From assembly GCA_016933595.1 (NCBI GenBank), contig JAFGAQ010000167.1:1-37078 (forward strand): a DNA stretch of 37,078 bases, given 5' to 3'. Under the pieces are notes generated by a model. It was given only the letters and a program-made list of their open reading frames with translations. It was not told where the DNA came from and did no database searches. Position 1 is the stretch's first letter, and each line of letters opens with the position of its first letter. This stretch comes from Opitutales bacterium (GTDB lineage Bacteria; Verrucomicrobiota; Verrucomicrobiia; Opitutales; JAFGAQ01). The position numbers and the translations under genes are program-made. Below, piece after piece: positions 29,748 through 37,078 of this stretch.

Positions 29748-30533
29748 ATGAACCCCTACCTCACCCACCTGTTTGTTCTCGTTGCAACCGCGCTTATCGC
29801 AAACGGAGCGTCTCACATCCATCAGTATGCCACAATCGACAGCCTGCTCGCCGGCGGCTATGACAGCGATTTCCCCTGTTCGCGTCTGGTCAGGCCCGGG
29901 CATTATGGAATAGGCACCTTTCATCAGCTCGATGGCGAAATGCTGCTGCTCAACGGAGAACTGTTTCAGATCAAGGCCGATGGCTCGATCACCCGGCCCA
30001 AACCGGATTCCATCACCACCCCCTTTGCAACCGTCATGGACTTCGATGCGCTCGACATGATTCCGATCAAACAGCCGAAAACGCTGGAAGCACTCGAAGC
30101 CACCATTGAGAACGCGTTTCTCTCGCTCAATCACCTTTACGGGATTCACATAAAAGGCACCTTCAGCCGTGTTGTCACACGCAGTGTCCCCCCACAGGAA
30201 GAACCCTACAAGCCACTCGTCGAAGTGGTTCGCAATCAACAAGTCCGTTTCGAAAAGGAAACTGTCACAGGCGAAATCTTCGGTTTCTGGGTGCCCGAGT
30301 ATCTCGAAGGCGTGAATGTCCCCGGTTTTCACCTCCACCTGATATCGGATGATCGCAGCTTCGGAGGGCATCTGCTGGATCTCGTGATGGAATCCGGCAC
30401 CGTATCATGGGAACCCGCCATGGCTTTCACCCTGCATTTTCCCGATCCGGAATCCGATTTCGCGACCATCAACCTCCTTGAGGAACGCGAAGCCGAGCTC
30501 CGAGAGGTCGAACTCGGTGCCCCGGCCCAATAG
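29748..30533 (+). CDS. Alpha-acetolactate decarboxylase with predicted N-terminal signal peptide
   Basis: HQYATIDSLLAGGYDSDFP, GTFHQLDGEMLLLNGELFQIKADGSI, VPEYLEGVNVPGFHLHLISDDRSFGGHLLD are family motifs; N-terminus MNPYLTHLFVLVATALIANGASH. Confidence 0.88.
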   Translation: MNPYLTHLFVLVATALIANGASHIHQYATIDSLLAGGYDSDFPCSRLVRPGHYGIGTFHQLDGEMLLLNGELFQIKADGSITRPKPDSITTPFATVMDFDALDMIPIKQPKTLEALEATIENAFLSLNHLYGIHIKGTFSRVVTRSVPPQEEPYKPLVEVVRNQQVRFEKETVTGEIFGFWVPEYLEGVNVPGFHLHLISDDRSFGGHLLDLVMESGTVSWEPAMAFTLHFPDPESDFATINLLEEREAELREVELGAPAQ

Positions 30534-30705
30534 CCACTTGCCAGTTCCGCTCGCGTGGATCCTTTTGAAACCACAATGGACCCACAGGAACCCGCTTCGC
30601 GATACCCGCGGCAGTCGAACCCCGGATCACCGGGCATGCATTCAAAGCGAATTCCCGCTTTTTGATTTGCCGACCAGGGGAAACCTGAAGTATCCTCATC
30701 ACACT

Positions 30706-31032
30706 ATGCTCGACGTTATCAAAAAAACACTTCTAGCAGGACTTGGGGCAACCGTTGTCACTGCGGAACGGGTGGAAAAAAGCCTCTCCGAACTCGTCGA
30801 AAAAGGCAAACTGTCGGCTGATGAAGCCCGCAAAACCGCCCAAAAGGTCGTCGAAGAAGGACGCCAGGAATGGGAGCAATCCCGCACTGAGCTCGCCAAA
30901 ACCTTTGAGGATCTGTTAAAAAAGGCCAAGCTCGCCCGCCAGGAAGACCTGAAGGCGCTCGAAGCCCGGATCGCCGCTCTCGAAGCCGCCGCAGCAAAGC
31001 CGGCGACGAAACCAAAAAAATCGGAAGATTGA
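30706..31032 (+). CDS. Phasin-like / PhaF-type helical protein
   Basis: MLDVIKKTLLAGLGATVVTAERVEKSLSELVEKGKLSADEARKTAQKVVEEGRQEW; Ala/Lys-rich coiled coil C-terminus. Confidence 0.75.
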   Translation: MLDVIKKTLLAGLGATVVTAERVEKSLSELVEKGKLSADEARKTAQKVVEEGRQEWEQSRTELAKTFEDLLKKAKLARQEDLKALEARIAALEAAAAKPATKPKKSED

Positions 31033-31087
31033 GCCCCGGGGGATGTCAATCCAACCGACCTTCACCATCCCACCCTGACCCAATCCT

Positions 31088-32740
31088 TTGAAACCGTTTT
31101 CCCTCTACCGCGACGCCGTCCGGGCAAAGGAGATCGTGACGGTGTTGATGCGTCATGGCTTCGGCAGTCTGTTGGATCAGATCAACATCCCCGCAAGCTG
31201 GTTTGATCGTTTTGCACCGCGGCGGGAAGATCCGCACACCCCATGGACGCGCATCCGCATGGTGCTGGAGGATCTGGGACCCACTTTCATCAAAATCGGC
31301 CAGATTCTCACCACCCGGCCCGACATCCTCCCGCCCGCCCTCATTGACGAGCTTAAAAGCCTGCGGGACCAAGTGAGACCCGAGCCCTTCGAGAGCATCA
31401 GCCGCACCCTGAAGAATGCCTTCGGCGATGAGCTCGAAAAGGTGTTTTCATCCATCGAGCCCGAGCCCATTGGCAGTGGATCCATCGCCCAGGTTCATCT
31501 GGCCAGGCTCCGGTCCACCGGCGAGACCGTTGCCATCAAGATTCAACGACCCGACATCAAACCAGCCCTCACTTCCGATCTCGAAATCATTGGATGGCTC
31601 GCACGTGAGCTTCACGAAAGGGTCGACACCTATCGTCCCTACAACCTGCCCGCAGTCGTCGACACCCTAAGGAAAGGGCTCCTTTCCGAGCTCGACTTCG
31701 AGCAGGAGGCGCGGAACGCCACCCTTTTCAATGCCCGGAATCCACATCCGGAAAAGGTCTTCGCGCCGAGCGTTTACAAAGAAATCAGTTCACGCTCCGT
31801 TCTGGTGACGGAGCATGTGGACGGTATCTCGCCAGACGAAATCGACGCCCCTTCCGATATCCGGAGATCACTCGTTGAATACGGCGGAGCCTCCGTGTTT
31901 CATCAGATGTTCTCCGTCGGTTTTTTCCATGCGGATCCCCACCCGGGCAATATCCTCATCACGCCGGACCATCGCATCTGCTTCCTCGATTGGGGAATGG
32001 CAGGCCAGCTCACCAAACGCATGCGGCACGACCTTGCGGATTTGCTCGCCGCGGTCGCATCGAGCGATGTCGAGCGCATTGCCCGCCGGGCCATCAAGAT
32101 GATGGACAGCAACCGGATGGTGGATGAACAGCAGCTCGAGATGGAAATCACCCAGGTTCTCGACCGCTACGGAGGCGAGCTCAACCTCGACGACGCCGGA
32201 TCCGTCATCCTCGACCTCATCTTCGTTTTCGGATCCAACGGAATCGACGTGGCCCGCGACTACGTCCTGCTCGCCAAAGCCGTCCTCTCACTGGAAAAGA
32301 CCGGCGACGCACTCGACCCCACCTTTTCGATCGTCTCCACCGCCACCCCTTTTCTTACTGCACTCACCAAGGAACGCTGGGCCCCCGAGTCCCTCTTCCG
32401 TAACCTCGTGTGGAAGCTCGAGGAGAGCCTCTCCTGCCTCAACGCACTTCCCGCAGACAGCCTTCGACTCATCCGGCGGATTGAAAATGAAGATATCGGG
32501 ATACGCCTCCACCACCGTGGCCTCGAAGACCTCAATCGCACCTTTAACCGTTCGGCGAACAGGCTGGTGCTCGCGATCATCATCGGCGCCCTTATCATGG
32601 GTTCATCCATGGTCATCACAACCGGCGTCCAACCCCTCCTTTGGGGCTTCCCTGCCCTCGGTATTCTCGGCTACCTCATCTCCATGGTCTTCGGCTTCTG
32701 GATCATCGTCGACATCTTCCGCAGTGGCGGCCACCGGTAG
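31088..32740 (+). CDS. ABC1/AarF/UbiB family atypical kinase
   Basis: LGPTFIKIGQILTTRPDILPP, GSIAQVHLARLRSTGETVAIKIQRPDI, FFHADPHPGNILITPDHRICFLDWGMAGQL; two C-terminal TM helices; TTG start. Confidence 0.92.
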   Translation: MKPFSLYRDAVRAKEIVTVLMRHGFGSLLDQINIPASWFDRFAPRREDPHTPWTRIRMVLEDLGPTFIKIGQILTTRPDILPPALIDELKSLRDQVRPEPFESISRTLKNAFGDELEKVFSSIEPEPIGSGSIAQVHLARLRSTGETVAIKIQRPDIKPALTSDLEIIGWLARELHERVDTYRPYNLPAVVDTLRKGLLSELDFEQEARNATLFNARNPHPEKVFAPSVYKEISSRSVLVTEHVDGISPDEIDAPSDIRRSLVEYGGASVFHQMFSVGFFHADPHPGNILITPDHRICFLDWGMAGQLTKRMRHDLADLLAAVASSDVERIARRAIKMMDSNRMVDEQQLEMEITQVLDRYGGELNLDDAGSVILDLIFVFGSNGIDVARDYVLLAKAVLSLEKTGDALDPTFSIVSTATPFLTALTKERWAPESLFRNLVWKLEESLSCLNALPADSLRLIRRIENEDIGIRLHHRGLEDLNRTFNRSANRLVLAIIIGALIMGSSMVITTGVQPLLWGFPALGILGYLISMVFGFWIIVDIFRSGGHR

Positions 32741-32742
32741 TT

Positions 32743-32768
32743 GCGGGACCATCCTTGCTCACGCCATT
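32743..32768. repeat. REP-like stem-loop, TCCT loop (copy 1)
   Basis: GCGGGACCA-TCCT-TGCTCACGC imperfect inverted repeat; shares sequence with 32916-32940. Confidence 0.5.
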
Positions 32769-32815
32769 TGTTCACTTCCCGAAACGGCACGCATTCGCCC
32801 GCCCACGCCTGAAAT

Positions 32816-32862
32816 CCCCACACCCGGTAGGGCGAATTGTCCTCAATGAACCTCTTTTACAT
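32816..32862. repeat. REP-like stem-loop, TCCT loop (copy 2)
   Basis: CCCCACACCCGGTAGGGCGAATTG-TCCT-CAATGAACC; same framework as 33261-33300. Confidence 0.5.
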
Positions 32863-32915
32863 TACCTTTCTTGGGTTTCGGGAATTTCGTGGTTCACTTT
32901 CGTCCACCCATAGTA

Positions 32916-32940
32916 GCGGGAGCATCCTTGCTTGCGCATT
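32916..32940. repeat. REP-like stem-loop, TCCT loop (copy 3)
   Basis: GCGGGAGCA-TCCT-TGCTTGCGC imperfect inverted repeat. Confidence 0.5.
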
Positions 32941-33017
32941 CTCCAATTCCATCCTCATCAACTGGCAAGTATTAGCTCCCCCGACTCTTTGTCACATCCA
33001 GTGAGCCCTCGTCCGGA

Positions 33018-33039
33018 GGGCATGGCTGAAGCCATACCC
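33018..33039. repeat. Additional intergenic stem-loop
   Basis: GGGCATGGC-TGAA-GCCATACCC, eight of nine positions pair. Confidence 0.4.
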
Positions 33040-33260
33040 TAAAGTCGAGGCATAATTTGCCACGCCGAACAAGAAGTCGAATGGGCTTCATCATGAGCAT
33101 AGTCGAATGTCTGAAGCCGCTTCCTCCGGCTCCTCACCCCTACCACGCGTTGGCCGCTGTCAATTTCCCACTAAGACCCACAACGCCAATCTCTTGCGAC
33201 CGCATTCTCCCCAACGTTCTATCCAACCCAGCATCCGAAACCCTCGAACAGTGTGCAACG

Positions 33261-33300
33261 CCCCGCACCCAAGGTAGGGCAAGGTGTCCTCACCGAGCCG
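33261..33300. repeat. REP-like stem-loop, TCCT loop (copy 4)
   Basis: CCCCGCACCCAAGGTAGGGCAAGGTG-TCCT-CACCGAGCCG. Confidence 0.5.
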
Positions 33301-33410
33301 CTCATTTTTTCAGCGCTCATTCCGTGGGGCTGAACAGGCGATAATCGTCTCCCATCGAAACAGAATAACGACAAGGATGAATAACGCACTCGAATCACAA
33401 CACTTCCCAG

Positions 33411-34979
33411 CTATTCCGTACCCGTTGCTGAAAATGCCAATGGGTCGTTGTCCGGGTCAGTCGCCTCAACTGTGATGCTCAACGGATTTCCTGCCTCTAC
33501 AGAACGATTCCCGATCCGGGAAAGCATAGGCGGGCGGTTGATCCCATAGGCAGCCCACATCTGATTCACAAAAGGATCCCATGCCTGCCCTTGGCGACCG
33601 AAACCGGCAGAGTAGTCACGTCCGGTTGCGGACAAGATGGTTGCCACATGCGAGGTGTCATCCTCTGTCATCCAACGGTTCACATAGGCAAAGAACGCGG
33701 GATGGTTCCACAGGGATTCGGCGCCGATCAGGCGGGCCGCGAGTGCCTGACCCACCCATGCAATGCTGGTGCAGCAGCGGCGATAGTCCTCACCGATGTG
33801 CCAGTTGGATTCCCCTGCGAACGCCACTGGCCACTGCGATGGGTGCATATGCTCATAGGGACCCCAGCTCAGACGGGAACTCACCGGCGATCCATCCCAG
33901 ACGCCTTGATGCCCGGTGTAAACGGCATCTGCGCCGGTCCAGCAGGAGGCAAAGTCCGTGTGCATATCCTCGCCAAAGCGCAGATCCGGAAAAGTCGCGT
34001 TCGGATGCTTCATCTCGTCATCGCCCAGCATGATTCCAGCAAACAGAATTGGCCATTTGCGTCCGGAACCGTGCCCGCCATGAGCCGGCCAACCGGGGTA
34101 ACCCGCCTTTGCCAACCCCCACAAATCGATTCCATACTGGATGAAATTGACCAAGAGGGATTCTTTCTGGGCCGGGGTGAAATCGAGCATGAGCAAGAGC
34201 GTGGCCATACCTGCCGCCCGTCCAACCTCACGTCCATAAACCGCCTGATACTCAACTGCTGCGTCGAATCCGAAATAGCACACCTCAAGCCACGGGCGGC
34301 TGAAGTGAAAGGCCATGATCTCGACACTCGGCACACTCGCTACCTTTGGCAGGGTAGGAAGCAAGGCCCTGTTGATGTCATCCGCATAATACAGATGCTG
34401 GGTGCGATCCACGTAAGCCGGCCGGAAGGCATCCATCCGAACCGGGAATTCCAGACATGTGAGAACCGATACCGATCGCACATAGCTTTCCGGAGTTTCG
34501 TAGCCTTCCCGCATCCAAGCAGGAAACTCGCCTCTCGAACCGATACTGATGGACGACATCAAGGTGTCGCCCGGATTCATGTCAAAGGGCGGATAGACCC
34601 GGTATTCCGGCTTGTACCGGTTGCCGGTCACCCGACTATCGAATGGACTGATCGCATTGTTGCTTCCCGGCATATTGAGCACCGAGCCATGGCGTCCATT
34701 CGCTTCGGTTGGAAGCGGATCGATATTCGTGATGGTCACCGGACCAAGCACGTAGTAATCGCCGTTCACAAATGTTCCGACACGGACGGGTTCACTGAAG
34801 GTCCAGGTGATGCCGTCTTTGGTCAAACTTGTGTGTATCGGAAGATCCTCATGCGCAGGGATAGTCCCGGCAGTCGCGAGCAAGACGGAGAACGCCAGCA
34901 CCAAACAAAAGCCAACAACTGTGGACATGCGATTCACGAGGTTCTCGAAACGGGCATCATCCATCTCATAACCTTTCAT
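33411..34979 (-). CDS. Secreted protein of unknown function (paralog 1 of array), C-terminal half Ig/cadherin-like module
   Basis: Signal peptide STVVGFCLVLAFSVLLATAG; DGITWTFSEPVRVGTFVNGDYYVLGPVTITNIDP shared with the next gene; C-terminus NRPPMLSRIGNRSVEAGNPLSITVEATDPDNDPLAFSATGTE; exact start uncertain. Confidence 0.75.
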   Translation of the reverse strand: MKGYEMDDARFENLVNRMSTVVGFCLVLAFSVLLATAGTIPAHEDLPIHTSLTKDGITWTFSEPVRVGTFVNGDYYVLGPVTITNIDPLPTEANGRHGSVLNMPGSNNAISPFDSRVTGNRYKPEYRVYPPFDMNPGDTLMSSISIGSRGEFPAWMREGYETPESYVRSVSVLTCLEFPVRMDAFRPAYVDRTQHLYYADDINRALLPTLPKVASVPSVEIMAFHFSRPWLEVCYFGFDAAVEYQAVYGREVGRAAGMATLLLMLDFTPAQKESLLVNFIQYGIDLWGLAKAGYPGWPAHGGHGSGRKWPILFAGIMLGDDEMKHPNATFPDLRFGEDMHTDFASCWTGADAVYTGHQGVWDGSPVSSRLSWGPYEHMHPSQWPVAFAGESNWHIGEDYRRCCTSIAWVGQALAARLIGAESLWNHPAFFAYVNRWMTEDDTSHVATILSATGRDYSAGFGRQGQAWDPFVNQMWAAYGINRPPMLSRIGNRSVEAGNPLSITVEATDPDNDPLAFSATGTE

Positions 34980-36925
34980 TCGTTCTGCCCTCCGGTGGCG
35001 GAGTATTCCACAGGAGTGCCATCGGGATCGGTGGCGTTAATTTGGAGCTGGAGGGGTAGGCCTGCATGGGTGGACCGATGTCCAATAGGGGTGAGGACAG
35101 GCGGACGGTTGATCCCATTGTGAACGATGATCTCAACCGAGGCCGAAAGGAAGGAATTTCCCCGCTGATCGGTGGCACGTGCCTGAACGGCATAGGTGCC
35201 GTCCGGCCATGCGCTTGTGTTCCAGTCATATCGGTAGGGAGGCGTCCGATCCGACGCATAGTCAGAGACCGGCTCAGAGACTGGAGATCCAACTGGATCC
35301 CCATTGAGAAGAAACTGCACCGAACTCATGCCATGCACGGCGTAGGCGCTCACTTCAAGCGGGACTGAGGAATGAACGCGGGTGCCATCCAGCGGGAATA
35401 TGATCGTCGCATGAGGAGGGGTTTCGGGATCAGGCGTGTAGTAGGTATCCCAGAGTTTCTTCACATATCCGGATTGCGCTCCTCCATCTCTGTAGGTACC
35501 ATGCAACAAAGGGAAACGCCCCACTCCATTTTTGATGCAGTCCCCCGGACTGTTGGGGTCGGGTCCATAGGTGATCCCCCGATTCGCAGGATTGCCATCG
35601 TATGGGGCGCAGGGATCAGGCAAGGTCCATGTTCCATGGTACACCCAGCGCTGCACGTACGTTTCAAGCGGCGGATGATACCACACCTCCTTCATGGCCG
35701 GAAACAGGTTAAACACCAGCACCATTCCTTTCCACCAGCCTGAGGTACAGCAATTCTGATAGAAGGAACCCGGAGTAGGCTGTCCGTCAATGTGTCCATA
35801 TGGGTCGGCTGTGGTCGTCGAGCCAACCCCCGTATCAATCTTGGACCAGTATGACGCCTCTCCATTGTCATTCCCAAAAAGCGGACGCTCCTGTTTCCCA
35901 ATCTGAATCGTATGGTCCTCGTATGGAAGAGCATCATCATCCGATTGTGCAACTGCTGAGAGGATCATTTCCTTGAGCGAACTATCGGTAGATAATGTGG
36001 CTGCGAATACCGGAACGAGAATGCCACCTGTCTGTTCTCCGCTACCCCTCGGGAAATGGTATCCATGGTTGAACAAACCGATCCAGTCGATGCCATGTTG
36101 GATCAGGTGGATCGCCATCTCCTCCCGCCTATCGCGATCATAAGTGGTCATAGCATAGAGTATGGCATTGGTGAACTCGCCCGTGGCATAGGGCAAATAT
36201 CCCTCCATACTGAGCATTGGTCGGGAGCGCTGCCCGGATCCTTTGGCAATATGTTCAAACTTAAGGCGGCGCTGACGTTCGAGTGCTGCTTCAAATGTCG
36301 ATTGTGAGGGAACCTCCGTGCTGATCACGCTCGGGAGCCGGTTCAAATCCACCTGAGCCATGTCCAGGATCAGCTTTTCTGAAGGATCTCCAATATAAGA
36401 GGGTCTGAACTGTGTGGGAAGAGGAGGAGAGGTAACCACCGTCAAAACCGCCGCAACGTTGAGACAGGGACGACAGGTTCCAGTGCAGTCAAGTCCGATC
36501 ACCTTGACCACAGAAGTGTTGTGTTCCGTGATCGTTACGGGAAGAGAAGGTATCTTGTCTGACGAAAAACTGGGGAGTAGGCTGTCATACCCTTGGGTTT
36601 CTCCATCGACCACCACCTTACGTGGATTGATCTCCCATCCATGCATGTGCCTGGCAGGTGAATACGCATGGTAACTCCCGTCCAAATCCGTGAAACCATC
36701 CATCACACCAAAATCAGGGGAAATGCGGGTGATGGTAACCGGACCAAGCACCCAGTAGTCGCCATTGACGTATGTGCCGTAGGAATAGTCCCTGTCAAAG
36801 TGCCAAGTGATTCCGTCTTGGCTTACCGCATTGGTGGTACCCAGTTGTTGAGCCTGAATGGAAACAGGCACCCATACAGAACACGCAATTGCACAATGCA
36901 GAAGGATAGAGGCAGTGAATTTCAT
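34976..36925 (-). CDS. Secreted protein of unknown function (paralog 2 of array) with an Ig-like domain and a C-terminal half Ig/cadherin-like module
   Basis: Signal peptide MKFTASILLHCAIACSVWVPVSIQA; DGITWHFDRDYSYGTYVNGDYWVLGPVTITRISP; C-terminus NRPPVLTPIGHRSTHAGLPLQLQINATDPDGTPVEYSATGGQNE. Confidence 0.8.
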   Translation of the reverse strand: MKFTASILLHCAIACSVWVPVSIQAQQLGTTNAVSQDGITWHFDRDYSYGTYVNGDYWVLGPVTITRISPDFGVMDGFTDLDGSYHAYSPARHMHGWEINPRKVVVDGETQGYDSLLPSFSSDKIPSLPVTITEHNTSVVKVIGLDCTGTCRPCLNVAAVLTVVTSPPLPTQFRPSYIGDPSEKLILDMAQVDLNRLPSVISTEVPSQSTFEAALERQRRLKFEHIAKGSGQRSRPMLSMEGYLPYATGEFTNAILYAMTTYDRDRREEMAIHLIQHGIDWIGLFNHGYHFPRGSGEQTGGILVPVFAATLSTDSSLKEMILSAVAQSDDDALPYEDHTIQIGKQERPLFGNDNGEASYWSKIDTGVGSTTTADPYGHIDGQPTPGSFYQNCCTSGWWKGMVLVFNLFPAMKEVWYHPPLETYVQRWVYHGTWTLPDPCAPYDGNPANRGITYGPDPNSPGDCIKNGVGRFPLLHGTYRDGGAQSGYVKKLWDTYYTPDPETPPHATIIFPLDGTRVHSSVPLEVSAYAVHGMSSVQFLLNGDPVGSPVSEPVSDYASDRTPPYRYDWNTSAWPDGTYAVQARATDQRGNSFLSASVEIIVHNGINRPPVLTPIGHRSTHAGLPLQLQINATDPDGTPVEYSATGGQNE

Positions 36926-36963
36926 TGGATTATTATCTGAGTCGATTGCTGCGGCAGCCAGTA

Positions 36964-37078
36964 TCACCCACCCGAAGCGGAGAATGTGAGCGGACCACCA
37001 TCCGGGTCGCTGGCTTTGATCCGGAATTCAAGTGTATGACCCACGGGAGTGGATTTCGATCTGATCGGGGAAAGCTCA
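36964..37078 (-). CDS. 3' end of a third gene of the array, truncated by the window edge
   Basis: Minus-strand translation ELSPIRSKSTPVGHTLEFRIKASDPDGGPLTFSASGG followed by TGA; same terminal module as the two downstream genes. Confidence 0.7.
   Translation of the reverse strand, partial: ELSPIRSKSTPVGHTLEFRIKASDPDGGPLTFSASGG

Noticed and set aside
32124-32849. 241-aa plus-strand ORF
   Set aside because: Out-of-frame overlap with the UbiB kinase; Ser/Pro-rich frame-shifted composition
33591-35123. 510-aa plus-strand ORF
   Set aside because: Antisense to the secreted paralog genes; composition (His/Arg/Pro rich, no family motif) is typical of a shadow ORF, while the minus strand has signal peptides and paralogy
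1-37078. CRISPR arrays, rRNA, tRNA, insertion sequences
   Set aside because: No regularly spaced direct repeats, no recognisable RNA gene sequence and no transposase-like ORF were seen by eye; a tRNAscan/Infernal run would be needed to exclude small RNAs

Overview
Window from a Gram-negative bacterium whose gene content looks Verrucomicrobia/Planctomycetes-like (taxonomy is inference). Left to right: (i) 3' end of a type II pseudopilin-like H-X9-DG protein, a small lipoprotein, a CBS/DRTGG-type family II pyrophosphatase and a bactofilin; (ii) a tightly packed four-gene plus-strand operon (3461-12647) encoding a GAP1-N2-like protein fused to a TM/coiled-coil region, a 1072-aa single-TM protein of unknown family, a DUF2868-type membrane protein and a DUF3482-type GTPase, with ATGA stop/start overlaps at two of three junctions. 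This is the best candidate for an undescribed system; (iii) two tandem Hsp20 genes; (iv) a minus-strand TonB-dependent receptor and a minus-strand uronate catabolism/TRAP transporter operon (LacI regulator, DctPQM, D-2-hydroxyacid dehydrogenase, Ldh2-family oxidoreductase, KDG kinase, SDR, UxaC, KDPG aldolase) without a mannonate dehydratase, and with a perfect 16-bp LacI-type palindrome upstream of the regulator; (v) a secreted protein of unknown function, a small membrane protein, an acetolactate decarboxylase with a predicted signal peptide, a phasin-like protein next to a UbiB/ABC1 kinase; (vi) an intergenic segment with a family of REP-like stem-loops that all present a TCCT loop while their stems differ; (vii) a tandem array of secreted paralogs, each ending in a half Ig/cadherin-like module. 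No rRNA, tRNA or CRISPR array was recognised. All family names come from reading the translations by eye; no searches were run.
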